Assembly (NCBI RefSeq): GCF_005502435.1
Contig: NZ_SCOU01000001.1
Coordinates: forward strand, 620,001-684,000
Direction: 5' to 3'
DNA from: Methylobacillus flagellatus
GTDB lineage: Bacteria; Pseudomonadota; Gammaproteobacteria; Burkholderiales; Methylophilaceae
Length of the DNA: 64,000 bases
Position numbers and translations under genes: made by a program. The notes under the pieces were generated by a model. That model had not been told where the DNA came from, searched no databases, and was given only the letters and a program-made list of their open reading frames with translations. Within the stretch, counting starts at the first letter, position 1. Each line of letters opens with the position of its first letter. Below are positions 1 through 8,946 of this stretch, in pieces.

Positions 1-1
1 C

Positions 2-1024
2 AAGAGCACGCTGTTGAGCCTGCTGACTGGCAGCCTGCAGCCACAGCATGGCCGTATCGTGGTGGATGGGCGCTGTCTGCTGGATACCGCCCGCGGCATC
101 AACATCCCGGTGCACCAGCGCCGCATCGGCATGGTGTATCAGGAAGGCCGCCTGTTCCCACACCTGAATGTGCGCCACAACCTGAGTTACGGTCTGCAAC
201 TGCTGAAACCTGCCCAACGCCGCTTCAAGCTGGACGACATCGTGGCTTTGTTGGAGCTGGGCCCGCTGCTGGAACAACGCCCACGCCAATTGTCGGGGGG
301 TGAACAGCAGCGTGTGGCGCTGGGGCGTGCGCTGCTCGCCGCGCCACAGCTGCTGTTGCTGGACGAGCCGATGGCGGCGCTGGATGACAGACTGAAGGCG
401 CAGATCCTGCCCTTTCTGCGTCGTATCAAGGACGAGACCGGCGTGCCCATGTTGTACGTCAGCCACGCACTGCACGAGATTCTGGCACTGACGCAGCACA
501 TCGCCGTGATGCAGGCTGGGCGCCTGCTGGCCCATGGGGACGCCTATGCAGTGCTGGGAATGGAGCACGTGTTACCGTTGACGCAGTCGCTGGGGCTGGA
601 AAACCTGCTCAAGTTGCAACTGCTGCCATCGCCTCAGGAGTCGGGTTGCAGTATGGCGCTATGTGGACAACAGCAGGTGCTGTTGCCGCATGTGGAGGCA
701 GCTGCGGGCAGTGAGATCAGCGTGGTGATACCGGCTTCCAGCATCGCGCTGGCCCGGCAACGTGTGGTGGGCATCAGCATACAGAATCAGCTGCACGGCA
801 CCATACGTGCCATACGCACGCATGATCAGCGTGCGCTGCTCAGCATCGACGTGGGTGCGGAACTACTGGTGGAAATCACCGAAAAATCGCGGCAAGACAT
901 GGGCTTGCAATGCGGAGACAGCGTCTACTGCCTGTTCAAGACGCAGGCGATCCGGCTACTAGGGCATCAGCGCAAAACTGAGTCGATACACGCTGGCCCG
1001 GCGCAGGTCAGCGCCAGCCAGTAG
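2..1024 (+). CDS. modC: Molybdate ABC transporter ATP-binding protein ModC (5' truncated)
   Basis: The gene enters from the left edge; the first complete codon is at position 2 and reads KSTLL, the end of the Walker A loop (GKST), so roughly the first 35-40 residues are missing. An ABC signature (LSGGEQQR) is followed by a Walker B (LLLLDEPMAALD) and a switch His (YVSHAL). The C-terminal third, from about residue 200, is the TOBE/molybdopterin-type domain (start of a conserved stretch at LHGTIRAI) that distinguishes ModC from other import ATPases. ModC energises ModAB uptake of molybdate at the inner membrane. Its neighbours on the opposite strand are formate dehydrogenase genes whose enzyme needs molybdenum, which supports the call. 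The stop is TAG at 1022-1024, and the gene converges on fdsD. Confidence 0.9.
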   Translation, partial: KSTLLSLLTGSLQPQHGRIVVDGRCLLDTARGINIPVHQRRIGMVYQEGRLFPHLNVRHNLSYGLQLLKPAQRRFKLDDIVALLELGPLLEQRPRQLSGGEQQRVALGRALLAAPQLLLLDEPMAALDDRLKAQILPFLRRIKDETGVPMLYVSHALHEILALTQHIAVMQAGRLLAHGDAYAVLGMEHVLPLTQSLGLENLLKLQLLPSPQESGCSMALCGQQQVLLPHVEAAAGSEISVVIPASSIALARQRVVGISIQNQLHGTIRAIRTHDQRALLSIDVGAELLVEITEKSRQDMGLQCGDSVYCLFKTQAIRLLGHQRKTESIHAGPAQVSASQ

Positions 1025-1034
1025 GGTTCATGCC

Positions 1035-1262
1035 TTAGCTGGCCAGCGTAGCGCGGTGCTCCTTGATGGCCTCGCCGACGATGGCATGCAGGCCTGCGCC
1101 CTGCTGTGCTTCCACATGGGCGATGATCTGCTCGCGCATGCTCAGTGCCCAGAACTTCTTGAGATGGTTGGCGATGTCTTTTCTGGCTTCGACCGGGTCT
1201 GGGTAGGACTGGAAAAAATCGCCGATCTGGTTGGCCATTTCTAGCAAGCGTTGGGTCTGCAT
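1035..1262 (-). CDS. fdsD: Formate dehydrogenase delta subunit FdsD
   Basis: A 75-residue protein beginning MQTQRLLEMANQIGDFFQSY, with the family's helical motif and YPDPVEARKDIANHLKKFW. FdsD is a small subunit or accessory of NAD-dependent molybdenum formate dehydrogenases, thought to help maturation. It is the last gene of the minus-strand operon fdsG-fdsB-fdsA-fdhD-fdsD. The frame is open further upstream, but the ATG at 1260-1262 is preferred because it matches the family start and lies only 2 bp after the fdhD stop codon. The N-terminal extension would read through fdhD. Length (75 aa) is usual for the family. Confidence 0.9.
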   Translation of the reverse strand: MQTQRLLEMANQIGDFFQSYPDPVEARKDIANHLKKFWALSMREQIIAHVEAQQGAGLHAIVGEAIKEHRATLAS

Positions 1263-1264
1263 TT

Positions 1265-2104
1265 CTATTCCTTGTGCTGCACGCGCTCGGCGCCAGTGTA
1301 GATTACGAATTGTTGATTGCGGGCGAACCCGATGAGGGTCATGCCACATTGCTGCGCGATGCGGATCGCCAGCCCGGTGGGGGCGGAAACCGCCACCAGC
1401 ATGGCCACGCCAGCCGCGGCCACCTTCTGCACCATCTCATAACTGGCCCGACTGGTAGTCAGCACGAAACCCGGTGTCTGGATAGCTTGCCTGAGCCTGG
1501 CACCGATCAGCTTGTCCAGCGCATTGTGGCGGCCCACATCCTCACGCACCAGACCGATGCTGCCATCCAGTGCCACCCAGGCACAGGCGTGGGTCGCGCC
1601 AGTCAATAGCTGCAGCGGCTGGAGTTCACGTATGCGATGATGCGCCGCGTCGATGGCCGCGCTGGCCACCGGGGGTAGCACCGCCGTGACCGGCTGAGGA
1701 GCCAGTTGCGCTGGCAGACGCATGGCCTGATCCAGGCTCTCGGCACCGCACAGGCCACAACCTGTCTTGCCAGCCAGGTTGCGACGGCGCTCCTTGAGCA
1801 AATGGAAGCGCTCGGTGGCCAGGGCTATATGCAGCTCGATGCCGTTGTCATGGCGGACCACTTCGATGCCATACACCTCGTCCAGACCATTGATGATGCC
1901 CTCGGCCAAGGAGAAACCAACCGCAAAATCCTCAAAATCCTGCGGTGTGGCCAGCATCACCGCATAGGAGATGCCGTTGTAGACCATGGCGATCGGCACC
2001 TCTTCTGCCACCTGGTCCTGCACAGGCTGAACCAGATGCGCATCGCGCTTGATCACCGCTTGCTGGCTGGAGGTGGCTGAGGTGGCGATCAGCTCAGCGG
2101 ACAA
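1265..2104 (-). CDS. fdhD: Formate dehydrogenase accessory sulfurtransferase FdhD
   Basis: A 279-residue cytoplasmic protein. The conserved CGLCG motif (Cys116 and Cys119) is the FdhD active-site pair that receives sulfur from a cysteine desulfurase and passes it to the bis-MGD molybdenum cofactor; without this sulfuration formate dehydrogenase is inactive. The sequence around EDFAVGFSLAEGII and the C-terminal block VTTSRASYEMVQK are also typical. The start is a TTG at 2104, preceded by a GGGA purine run, because the frame is closed by TGA shortly upstream with no ATG or GTG between. It lies 24 bp after fdsA and 2 bp before fdsD, so it belongs to the fds operon. Confidence 0.92.
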   Translation of the reverse strand: MSAELIATSATSSQQAVIKRDAHLVQPVQDQVAEEVPIAMVYNGISYAVMLATPQDFEDFAVGFSLAEGIINGLDEVYGIEVVRHDNGIELHIALATERFHLLKERRRNLAGKTGCGLCGAESLDQAMRLPAQLAPQPVTAVLPPVASAAIDAAHHRIRELQPLQLLTGATHACAWVALDGSIGLVREDVGRHNALDKLIGARLRQAIQTPGFVLTTSRASYEMVQKVAAAGVAMLVAVSAPTGLAIRIAQQCGMTLIGFARNQQFVIYTGAERVQHKE

Positions 2105-2128
2105 TTTTTCCCATTCGCGTGTTGACCA

Positions 2129-4975
2129 TCACTCTGTCGCCGCGACATCGGCTGGCAAGCCTGCGAAGGCGATCTGCGCTTCACTGAAGTTCTGGTACTC
2201 GGTCTGCCAGTCGGACAGCTGCGTCACGCGCGCCACCTGCACAGCGGTCACCTTGTATTCGGGGCAGTTGGTGGCCCAGTCCGAATTATCCGTGGTGATC
2301 ACATTGGCGCCCGATTCCGGGTGGTGGAAGGTGGTATACACCACGCCCGGTTGTACACGCTCGGTGATGGTGGCGCGCAGCACGGTCTCCCCGGCACGGC
2401 TGGTGATGCCCACCCAGTCGCCTTCCTGGATGCCACGCTCCTCGGCATCATGCGGATGGATCTCGATGAGGTCTTCCTGATGCCAGGCCACGTTGGCGGT
2501 GCGCCGTGTCTGTGCCCCCACGTTGTACTGGCTGAGGATGCGGCCGGTGGTGAGGATGAGCGGGAACCTGGCTGTGACCTTCTCGCTGGTGGGCACATAC
2601 TGGGTGATGAAGAACTTGCCCTTGCCGCGCACGAATTCATCCACGTGCATGACCGGGGTGCCGTTCGGATGCGTGTCGTTGCATGGCCACTGGATGCTGC
2701 CCAGTTCATCCAGCTTGGCGAAACTCACGCCTTCGAAGGTGGGGGTGAGGCGTGCGATCTCGTCCATGATGTCGGACGCATGCTGGTATTCCATCGGGTA
2801 ACCCAAGGCAGTCGACAGCCTGGCGGTGATCTCCCAGTCTTCCATGCCGTTCTTGGGGGTCATCACACGACGCACCGGCGAGATACGGCGCTCGGCGTTG
2901 GTGAAGGTGCCGCTCTTCTCCAGGAAGGACGCGCCAGGGAAGAACACATGCGCGTACATGGCAGTCTCGTTCAAGAACAGGTCCTGCACGATGACGCATT
3001 CCATGGACTCCAGTGCGTGCGTGACGTGCTGGGTGTTGGGGTCGGACTGGGCGATGTCTTCGCCGTTGCAGTAGATAGCCTTGAATTTGCCCTCGCCTGC
3101 CAGATCCAGCATGTTGGGGATGCGCAGACCCGGATCGTTGCTCAAGGGTCGGCCCCAGGCCTGCTCGAACAACGCACGCGTCTCGTCGTCCGACACATGA
3201 CGGTAACCCGGGAACTCATGTGGCATGGAACCCATGTCACAGGAACCCTGCACATTATTCTGGCCACGCAATGGGTTCACACCCACACCTTCACGGCCGA
3301 TGTTGCCGGTGGCCATGGCCAGGTTGGCGATGCCCATCACCATGGTAGAGCCCTGGCTGTGTTCGGTGACACCCAGCCCGTAGTAGATGGCCGCATTGCC
3401 GCCGGTGGCATACAGGCGCGCCGCCGCACGCAGTTCTTCAGCATCCACACCGCTGAACGGCTCCAGTGCTTCAGGGGAGTTCTCTGGTTTTGCGACGAAA
3501 TCACGCCAGGCTACAAAGGAATCCCACTCGCACCGCTCGCGCACGAACGCTTCGTTGACCAGGCCTTCGGTCACGATCACGTGCGCCAGCGCCGAGATCA
3601 GCGCCACATTGGTGCCAGGACGCAGCTTGAGGTGGTGGTCTGCCTTGACGTGCGGTGACGACACCAGGTCGATGGCACGCGGGTCGGCGATGATGAGCTT
3701 GGCGCCCTCACGCAGGCGTCGCTTCATCTGCGAAGCGAACACCGGGTGACCATCCGTGGGGTTGGCGCCTATGATCATGATCACATCGGATTGCATCACG
3801 GAATCAAAGGTCTGCGTGCCCGCCGATTCGCCTAGGGTCTGCTTCAGGCCATAGCCGGTAGGCGAATGGCAGACGCGTGCGCAGGTGTCCACATTGTTGC
3901 TGCCGAACACGGCGCGCACCAGCTTCTGTACCACATAGACTTCTTCGTTGGTGCAGCGCGACGAGGTGATGGCACCGACGGAATCCTTGCCATATTGGCG
4001 CTGGATGCGTGTGATCTCGCTGGCGGCGTAGTTGATGGCCTCGTCCCAGCTGACTTCCTGCCAGGGGTCCTTGATGCTCTTGCGTATCATCGGCGTGGTG
4101 ATACGGTCTTTGTGGGTGGTGTAGCCCCAGGCGAAACGGCCCTTGACGCAGGAATGGCCATGGTTGGCGCCACCGTCCTTGTTGGGCACCATGCGGATGA
4201 CTTCCTCACCACGCATCTCGGCGTTGAAGGAACAACCCACGCCGCAATAGGCGCAAGTGGTGGTCACGCTATGCTCGGGAAGGCCTTGCTCGATCACCGA
4301 TTTTTCCATCAGCGTGGCAGTCGGGCAGGCTTGCACGCAAGCACCACAGGACACACACTCGGAGTCCATGAAATTGCCAGTGCCAGAGGCGACCTTGGAG
4401 TCGAAGCCACGGCCATGGATGGTCAGTGCGAAGGTGCCTTGCGTCTCTTCGCAAGCACGTACACAACGCGAGCAGACGATGCATTTGGACGGGTCAAAGG
4501 TGAAATACGGGTTGGAGGTGTCTTTCTCGGCCTTGAGATGGTTCTCGCCTTCGTAACCGTAGCGCACTTCACGCAGCCCCACCGCCCCGGCCATATCCTG
4601 CAACTCGCAATCGCCGTTGGCAGCGCAGGTCAGGCAGTCCAGCGGGTGGTCGGAAATATAGAGTTCCATCACGCCACGACGGATATCCGCCAGTTTTGGG
4701 GTCTGAGTATGCACCTTCATGCCGGCATCCACAGGCGTGGTACACGAAGCCGGATAACCACGACGCCCTTCGATCTCGACCAGACACAAGCGGCAGGACC
4801 CGAACGGCTCCAGACTGTCCGTGGCACACAACTTTGGCACCGTGATACCGGCTTCCATCGAAGCGCGCATGACGGAAGTGCCTGCTGCCACCGTGACTTG
4901 GCGACCATCGATCTCCAGCGTCACCTGCTTGTCGGCGATCACCGCCGGGGTACCATAATCCATTTGTTTGTCCAT
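2129..4975 (-). CDS. fdsA: NAD-dependent formate dehydrogenase alpha subunit FdsA (Mo/Fe-S catalytic subunit)
   Basis: A 948-residue catalytic subunit of the soluble NAD-linked formate dehydrogenase, oxidising formate to CO2 at a bis-MGD molybdenum centre. The N-terminal part carries a [2Fe-2S] site (Cys50, Cys61, Cys64, Cys78), a His/Cys-ligated [4Fe-4S] site (His110, Cys114, Cys117, Cys123), and two ferredoxin-type clusters (Cys165-175 and Cys207-217). The catalytic domain starts with CAYCGVGC (Cys241, 244, 248, with Cys276) and has the active-site cysteine and its His partner at VCHSP (Cys369, His370), so this is a Cys and not a selenocysteine enzyme. The start MDKQMDYG at 4975 is chosen over an upstream one because a GAGGAG ribosome site precedes it. 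It follows fdsB by 13 bp. Confidence 0.95.
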   Translation of the reverse strand: MDKQMDYGTPAVIADKQVTLEIDGRQVTVAAGTSVMRASMEAGITVPKLCATDSLEPFGSCRLCLVEIEGRRGYPASCTTPVDAGMKVHTQTPKLADIRRGVMELYISDHPLDCLTCAANGDCELQDMAGAVGLREVRYGYEGENHLKAEKDTSNPYFTFDPSKCIVCSRCVRACEETQGTFALTIHGRGFDSKVASGTGNFMDSECVSCGACVQACPTATLMEKSVIEQGLPEHSVTTTCAYCGVGCSFNAEMRGEEVIRMVPNKDGGANHGHSCVKGRFAWGYTTHKDRITTPMIRKSIKDPWQEVSWDEAINYAASEITRIQRQYGKDSVGAITSSRCTNEEVYVVQKLVRAVFGSNNVDTCARVCHSPTGYGLKQTLGESAGTQTFDSVMQSDVIMIIGANPTDGHPVFASQMKRRLREGAKLIIADPRAIDLVSSPHVKADHHLKLRPGTNVALISALAHVIVTEGLVNEAFVRERCEWDSFVAWRDFVAKPENSPEALEPFSGVDAEELRAAARLYATGGNAAIYYGLGVTEHSQGSTMVMGIANLAMATGNIGREGVGVNPLRGQNNVQGSCDMGSMPHEFPGYRHVSDDETRALFEQAWGRPLSNDPGLRIPNMLDLAGEGKFKAIYCNGEDIAQSDPNTQHVTHALESMECVIVQDLFLNETAMYAHVFFPGASFLEKSGTFTNAERRISPVRRVMTPKNGMEDWEITARLSTALGYPMEYQHASDIMDEIARLTPTFEGVSFAKLDELGSIQWPCNDTHPNGTPVMHVDEFVRGKGKFFITQYVPTSEKVTARFPLILTTGRILSQYNVGAQTRRTANVAWHQEDLIEIHPHDAEERGIQEGDWVGITSRAGETVLRATITERVQPGVVYTTFHHPESGANVITTDNSDWATNCPEYKVTAVQVARVTQLSDWQTEYQNFSEAQIAFAGLPADVAATE

Positions 4976-4988
4976 GATGTCTCTCCTC

Positions 4989-6563
4989 TCAGGCCGGATC
5001 AGCCAGCGCGGTCTCGCTGGCGATGGCCGAAGCCTTGCTAAAGTCTTCCGGGAAGTGGTTGAGCGCACTCAGCACCGGGTATGGCGTCATGCCACCCAGC
5101 GCGCACAGCGAACCATTGAGCAAGGTGTCGCTAAGATCGCGCACCAGTGCGATGTTCTTGCTCACCTGCTTGCCCTGCATGATGTTGTCCATCACTTCCA
5201 CGCCGCGCGTGGAACCGATGCGGCATGGCGTGCATTTGCCACAGGATTCCACAGCGCAGAATTCGAAGGCATAACGCGCCATCTTGGCCATGTCGACGGT
5301 GTCGTCAAAGGCGACGATGCCACCATGACCGAGCACCGCCCAGATCTCGCTGAATTTCTCGTAATCCAGCGGCGTATCGAACTGCGATTCCGGCAGATAA
5401 GCGCCCAGCGGGCCGCCCACCTGCACGGCACGGATAGGCCGACCAGAGGCGGAACCGCCGCCATAGTCATACAGCAATTCACGCAAGGTGACGCCAAAGG
5501 CCTTTTCAACCAGACCAGGCTGCTTGATGTTGCCCGCCAGCTGGATAGGCAAGGTACCGCGTGAGCGCCCCATGCCATAGTCACGGTAGTATTCCGCGCC
5601 CTTGTCCAGCACGATGGGCACGGTGGCCAGCGAGATCACGTTGTTGACCACGGTGGGCTTGCCGAACAAGCCTTCGATCGCTGGCAAAGGCGGTTTGAAA
5701 CGCACCAGGCCGCGCTTGCCTTCCAGGCTCTCCAGCAAGGAGGTTTCTTCGCCGCAAACATAAGCTCCCGCAGCGCGGCGCACTTCGAGGTGGAATGTAT
5801 GGGCGCTCCCCAGGATGTGTTCGCCCAGATAACCGGCCGCCTGGGCACGCTCGATGGCGGTGTTGAGCGACACCAGCGCATGCGGGTATTCTGAACGCAG
5901 GTAGATGTAGCCTTGCGTAGCACCCACCGCGATGGCAGCGATGGTCATGCCTTCGATCAGGACGTAGGGGTCGTCTTCCATGATCATGCGGTCGGAATAG
6001 GTACCGGAATCGCCTTCATCCGCGTTGCAGACGATGTATTTCTGATCCGCCACGCAGCCAGCCACGGTCTTCCATTTGATGCCAGTCGGGAATGCCGCAC
6101 CGCCACGTCCACGCAAACCGGAATCGGTGACCTGCTGCACGATGGCATCCGGCGTCATCGCCAGCGCATTGCGCAGGCCGCGATACCCGTCATGAGCCAG
6201 ATAATCATCAAGAGAAACCGGATCGGTGATGCCTACACGCGCAAAGGTCAGGCGTTCCTGATTCTTGAGCCAGGGCAGGTCGTCAGTGACGCCAAGATGC
6301 AGAGCATGCGCCCCGCCGTTCAGGAAATCCGCATCGAACAGGCTGGCGACATCCGCCACCTTCACCGGACCATAGGCCACGCGGCCATCAGCCGTGCCGA
6401 CTTCCACCAGCGTTTCCAGCCAGTACAGGCCACGCGAGCCATTGCGCACCAGCTCGATAACGAGACCGCGGCGCTCGGCTTCGGCACAGATGGCCTTGGC
6501 GACGCGCTCGGCACCCATGGACAAGGCACCGGAATCACAGGGAACATAGACTCTCACGCTCAT
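4989..6563 (-). CDS. fdsB: NAD-dependent formate dehydrogenase beta subunit FdsB (NuoF-like, FMN/NAD site)
   Basis: A 524-residue diaphorase subunit that passes electrons from the FdsA clusters through a [4Fe-4S] cluster and FMN to NAD. The N-terminal 120 residues resemble a thioredoxin-like NuoE C-terminal domain; from about residue 125 the NuoF fold follows, with the FMN/NADH loops [13 protein letters not shown] and [12 protein letters not shown]. The C-terminal [4Fe-4S] ligands are Cys441, Cys444, Cys447 (SCGKCTPC) and Cys487 (SLCALGG). The ATG overlaps the fdsG stop in an ATGA junction (6560-6563), which points to translational coupling and equimolar synthesis. Confidence 0.95.
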   Translation of the reverse strand: MSVRVYVPCDSGALSMGAERVAKAICAEAERRGLVIELVRNGSRGLYWLETLVEVGTADGRVAYGPVKVADVASLFDADFLNGGAHALHLGVTDDLPWLKNQERLTFARVGITDPVSLDDYLAHDGYRGLRNALAMTPDAIVQQVTDSGLRGRGGAAFPTGIKWKTVAGCVADQKYIVCNADEGDSGTYSDRMIMEDDPYVLIEGMTIAAIAVGATQGYIYLRSEYPHALVSLNTAIERAQAAGYLGEHILGSAHTFHLEVRRAAGAYVCGEETSLLESLEGKRGLVRFKPPLPAIEGLFGKPTVVNNVISLATVPIVLDKGAEYYRDYGMGRSRGTLPIQLAGNIKQPGLVEKAFGVTLRELLYDYGGGSASGRPIRAVQVGGPLGAYLPESQFDTPLDYEKFSEIWAVLGHGGIVAFDDTVDMAKMARYAFEFCAVESCGKCTPCRIGSTRGVEVMDNIMQGKQVSKNIALVRDLSDTLLNGSLCALGGMTPYPVLSALNHFPEDFSKASAIASETALADPA

Positions 6564-7027
6564 GCCGCCTCCAGCGTATTCAGCAGCTCGTCGATGGTGG
6601 CCTTATCCACACGGCCCAGCACCTGTTCGTCGAACATCACGGCGGGCGACAAGGCACAGTTACCCAGACAATACACCGGCTCCAGCGTCACGGCATGATC
6701 GGCACTGGTGCCATGGTAATCCACGCCCAGCCTGGCTTTGACATAGGTTTCCAGCTCGCTGCAGCCCATGGCCTGACAGGATTCGGCGCGGCATACCTGC
6801 AGGATGTGACGGCCAGGCGCGTGTGTACGGAAATGATGGTAAAACCCCACCACGCCGTGCACCTCAGCCACCGACAGATTCATGCCTTCGGCGATTGCGA
6901 GATAACTCTCCTCGGGGATATACCCTATGGCATCCTGAACCGCATGCAACAGCGGTAGCAAACCACCCGCCATGCCGCGATGGGCTTCGATTTTTTCAGC
7001 TATCAGCTCATTGTGACCTTGAACCAC
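6560..7027 (-). CDS. fdsG: NAD-dependent formate dehydrogenase gamma subunit FdsG (NuoE-like)
   Basis: A 155-residue subunit homologous to NuoE of complex I. The thioredoxin-like [2Fe-2S] ligands are visible as Cys79 and Cys84 (C-x4-C) and Cys120 and Cys124 (C-x3-C). It forms the NADH-side module with FdsB. It is the first gene of the minus-strand fds operon and overlaps fdsB by 4 bp. The start is a GTG at 7027, chosen because a GAGGAG ribosome site sits directly upstream and no ATG lies nearby in frame. Confidence 0.94.
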   Translation of the reverse strand: MVQGHNELIAEKIEAHRGMAGGLLPLLHAVQDAIGYIPEESYLAIAEGMNLSVAEVHGVVGFYHHFRTHAPGRHILQVCRAESCQAMGCSELETYVKARLGVDYHGTSADHAVTLEPVYCLGNCALSPAVMFDEQVLGRVDKATIDELLNTLEAA

Positions 7028-7120
7028 ACTTGCTCCTCGGACGCTATATTTATTGTTTTAGTGATCACGGCAGACCGCCGTCTTATCCTGTTGTAGACAG
7101 CAAAATAGAACGTTTGTTGT

Positions 7121-7150
7121 ATTCTGTGCTACACAATGAAAAACTGTCAA
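7121..7150 (-). promoter_or_regulatory. Candidate sigma70 promoter of the fds operon
   Basis: On the minus strand a perfect -35 box TTGACA (7145-7150) is followed 18 bp later by CAGAAT (7121-7126), four of six matches to TATAAT. Transcription would begin about 85-90 bp before the fdsG GTG, leaving a fairly long leader. The -10 region lies inside an imperfect dyad (TTGTGTA...TACAACAA), which could be a regulator site; fds operons are often controlled by a LysR-type activator. No transcript evidence is available. Confidence 0.45.
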
Positions 7151-7257
7151 ACTAACATCATGTCGGCGGAATGATGCCGACTGCCACAATGACCGATTTA
7201 GTGATATTGCGACATAAAAACACGGATAAATAAAATCAATAATTAAAGGAGAGTGAC

Positions 7258-8622
7258 TTGTCTGGCTTTTTTTCAAAGGAAAGAATCACCGCAGGGCCGA
7301 ACTACAACCGTTGGCTGATCCCTCCGGCAGCACTTTCCGTGCATCTGTGTATCGGGCAAGCCTATGCCTTCAGCGTGTTCAACGAGCCACTCACCCGTGT
7401 TATCGGCATCCAGGAGGCACTTCCTGAGGATTGGAAGCTCACCACCATAGGCTGGATCTTTAGTCTGGCCATCGTTTTCCTCGGTTTATCCGCTGCCTTC
7501 GCTGGCAAATGGCTGGAAAAAGTCGGCCCGCGCATGACCATGTTCACTGCCGCCTGCTGCTTTGGCGGCGGGCTGCTGATCTCCGCCATCGGCGTGGAGC
7601 TACATCAGATCTGGTTGATCTATCTGGGTTACGGCGTGGTCGGCGGCTGCGGGTTAGGCCTGGGTTACGTGTCACCGGTATCGACACTGATCAAGTGGTT
7701 CCCGGACCGGCGTGGCATGGCCACCGGCATGGCCATCATGGGCTTTGGTGGTGGCGCGATGATAGGCTCGCCACTCAGCGTGGCCTTGATGAATTTCTTT
7801 TCCAGCGACACGTCGACCGGTGTAGCACAAACCTTTGCCGTGATGGGGGCGCTGTACTTCATCTCCATGGTGATCGGCTCGCTGGCGATCCGCATCCCGG
7901 CCGAAAACTGGAAACCTGCGGGCTGGGTACCGTCCGAAAAGCCTAAAAAGATGGTCACCCAGCATCATGTCCACATCGATGAAGCCCTCAAGACACCGCA
8001 GTTCTATCTGCTGTGGGTCATTCTGTGCTTCAACGTGACGGCAGGCATCGGCATCCTCGGCCAGGCCTCGGTGATGATCCAAGAGATGTTCAAGGGCGGC
8101 ATCAGCCCGGAGGCCGCGGCCGGCTTCGTCGGTCTGCTCAGCCTGTTCAATATGGCAGGCCGCTTCATCTGGTCTTCCGCCTCGGACTACATCGGCCGCC
8201 AAAACACCTACTTCGTATTCTTCGCGCTCGGAGCACTGTTCTACTCACTGTTACCCAGCCTGGGCCAACAAGGCAATGTGGTGCTGTTCATCGCCGCCTC
8301 GGCCGTCATCATGAGCATGTATGGCGGTGGCTTCGCGACCATCCCGGCTTACCTGGCCGACATCTTCGGCACCAAGTTCGTGGGCGGCATCCATGGACGC
8401 CTGCTCACCGCCTGGGCCACGGCAGGCATCCTCGGCCCGGTACTGGTCAACTACATCCGTGAATACCAGATCGAGCAGGGCATGGCCAAGGCGGATGCTT
8501 ACAATTTCACGCTGTATATCATGGCCTGCCTGCTGGTAGTCGGCTTCATCTGCAACCTGCTGATGCGCGAAGTACACCCCAAACATCATCTCAAACCTGA
8601 CACTGCTGGCAACGGCCAATAA
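7258..8622 (+). CDS. MFS transporter of the oxalate/formate antiporter family
   Basis: A 454-residue, 12-helix major facilitator. Family features are the early AYAFSVFNEPLTRV in helix 1, the GYGVVGGCGLGLGY stretch in helix 4 and KWFPDRRGMATGMA between helices 4 and 5, all typical of the OxlT group (2.A.1.11). The TTG start at 7258 is preceded by AAAGGAG at good spacing; a GTG four bases upstream is out of frame. Location, divergent from formate dehydrogenase and followed by a tiny membrane gene, suggests a role with formate or another small carboxylate. The substrate cannot be read from sequence; carboxylate-binding Arg/Lys positions would need structural alignment. Confidence 0.85.
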   Translation: MSGFFSKERITAGPNYNRWLIPPAALSVHLCIGQAYAFSVFNEPLTRVIGIQEALPEDWKLTTIGWIFSLAIVFLGLSAAFAGKWLEKVGPRMTMFTAACCFGGGLLISAIGVELHQIWLIYLGYGVVGGCGLGLGYVSPVSTLIKWFPDRRGMATGMAIMGFGGGAMIGSPLSVALMNFFSSDTSTGVAQTFAVMGALYFISMVIGSLAIRIPAENWKPAGWVPSEKPKKMVTQHHVHIDEALKTPQFYLLWVILCFNVTAGIGILGQASVMIQEMFKGGISPEAAAGFVGLLSLFNMAGRFIWSSASDYIGRQNTYFVFFALGALFYSLLPSLGQQGNVVLFIAASAVIMSMYGGGFATIPAYLADIFGTKFVGGIHGRLLTAWATAGILGPVLVNYIREYQIEQGMAKADAYNFTLYIMACLLVVGFICNLLMREVHPKHHLKPDTAGNGQ

Positions 8623-8633
8623 GGAGATCGCGC

Positions 8634-8759
8634 ATGGAAACCAAACCTACCAGCCTGGGCCGTTATGTGGTGGCCATCCTGTTCTGGGCTTATGTCTTGA
8701 TCCCACTGGCCTGGGGCGTGTCACAGACCTTGCGTAAAGCACTGCTGTTGCTGCATTGA
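8634..8759 (+). CDS. Small single-span membrane protein, partner of the MFS carrier
   Basis: A 41-residue ORF starting METKPTSLGRYVV with one hydrophobic helix (about residues 10-32) and a basic end (LRKALLLLH). It begins 11 bp after the MFS stop and has its own AAGGAG ribosome site. Tiny ORFs of this kind follow OxlT-family genes in many proteobacteria and are sometimes annotated as an MFS transporter small subunit; I recognise the pattern but cannot align it here. It probably sits in the inner membrane with the carrier and may stabilise or regulate it. Confidence 0.7.
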   Translation: METKPTSLGRYVVAILFWAYVLIPLAWGVSQTLRKALLLLH

Positions 8760-8782
8760 GTTTTCAGCAAACCCCCGACCAC

Positions 8783-8806
8783 CCAGACTCGTGACCGCGA
8801 GTCTGG
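8783..8806 (+). terminator. Hairpin after the MFS pair, possible terminator
   Basis: Perfect 9-bp arms CCAGACTCG and CGAGTCTGG around a 6-nt loop, 23 bp after the small membrane gene. There is no T-run after it, so it may be a weak or Rho-assisted terminator or a 3' stabilising stem rather than a classical intrinsic one. Confidence 0.45.
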
Positions 8807-8946
8807 TGCTGAGCTCCCGCACGCCATCACAAAATCTGCTCCATGCCCTGCCCGTGTCATCGAACTGAAATTTAATCCTTCTAGACTCCGTGGTTGTTCG
8901 CGATATGCCGCGCGCAACTCACATGACAAAAATATGGAGTCTTTCG

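Noticed and set aside
2321-3658. A 445-codon plus-strand frame opposite fdsA
   Set aside because: It is the antisense shadow of a high-GC gene; fdsA has complete cofactor motifs in the other strand.
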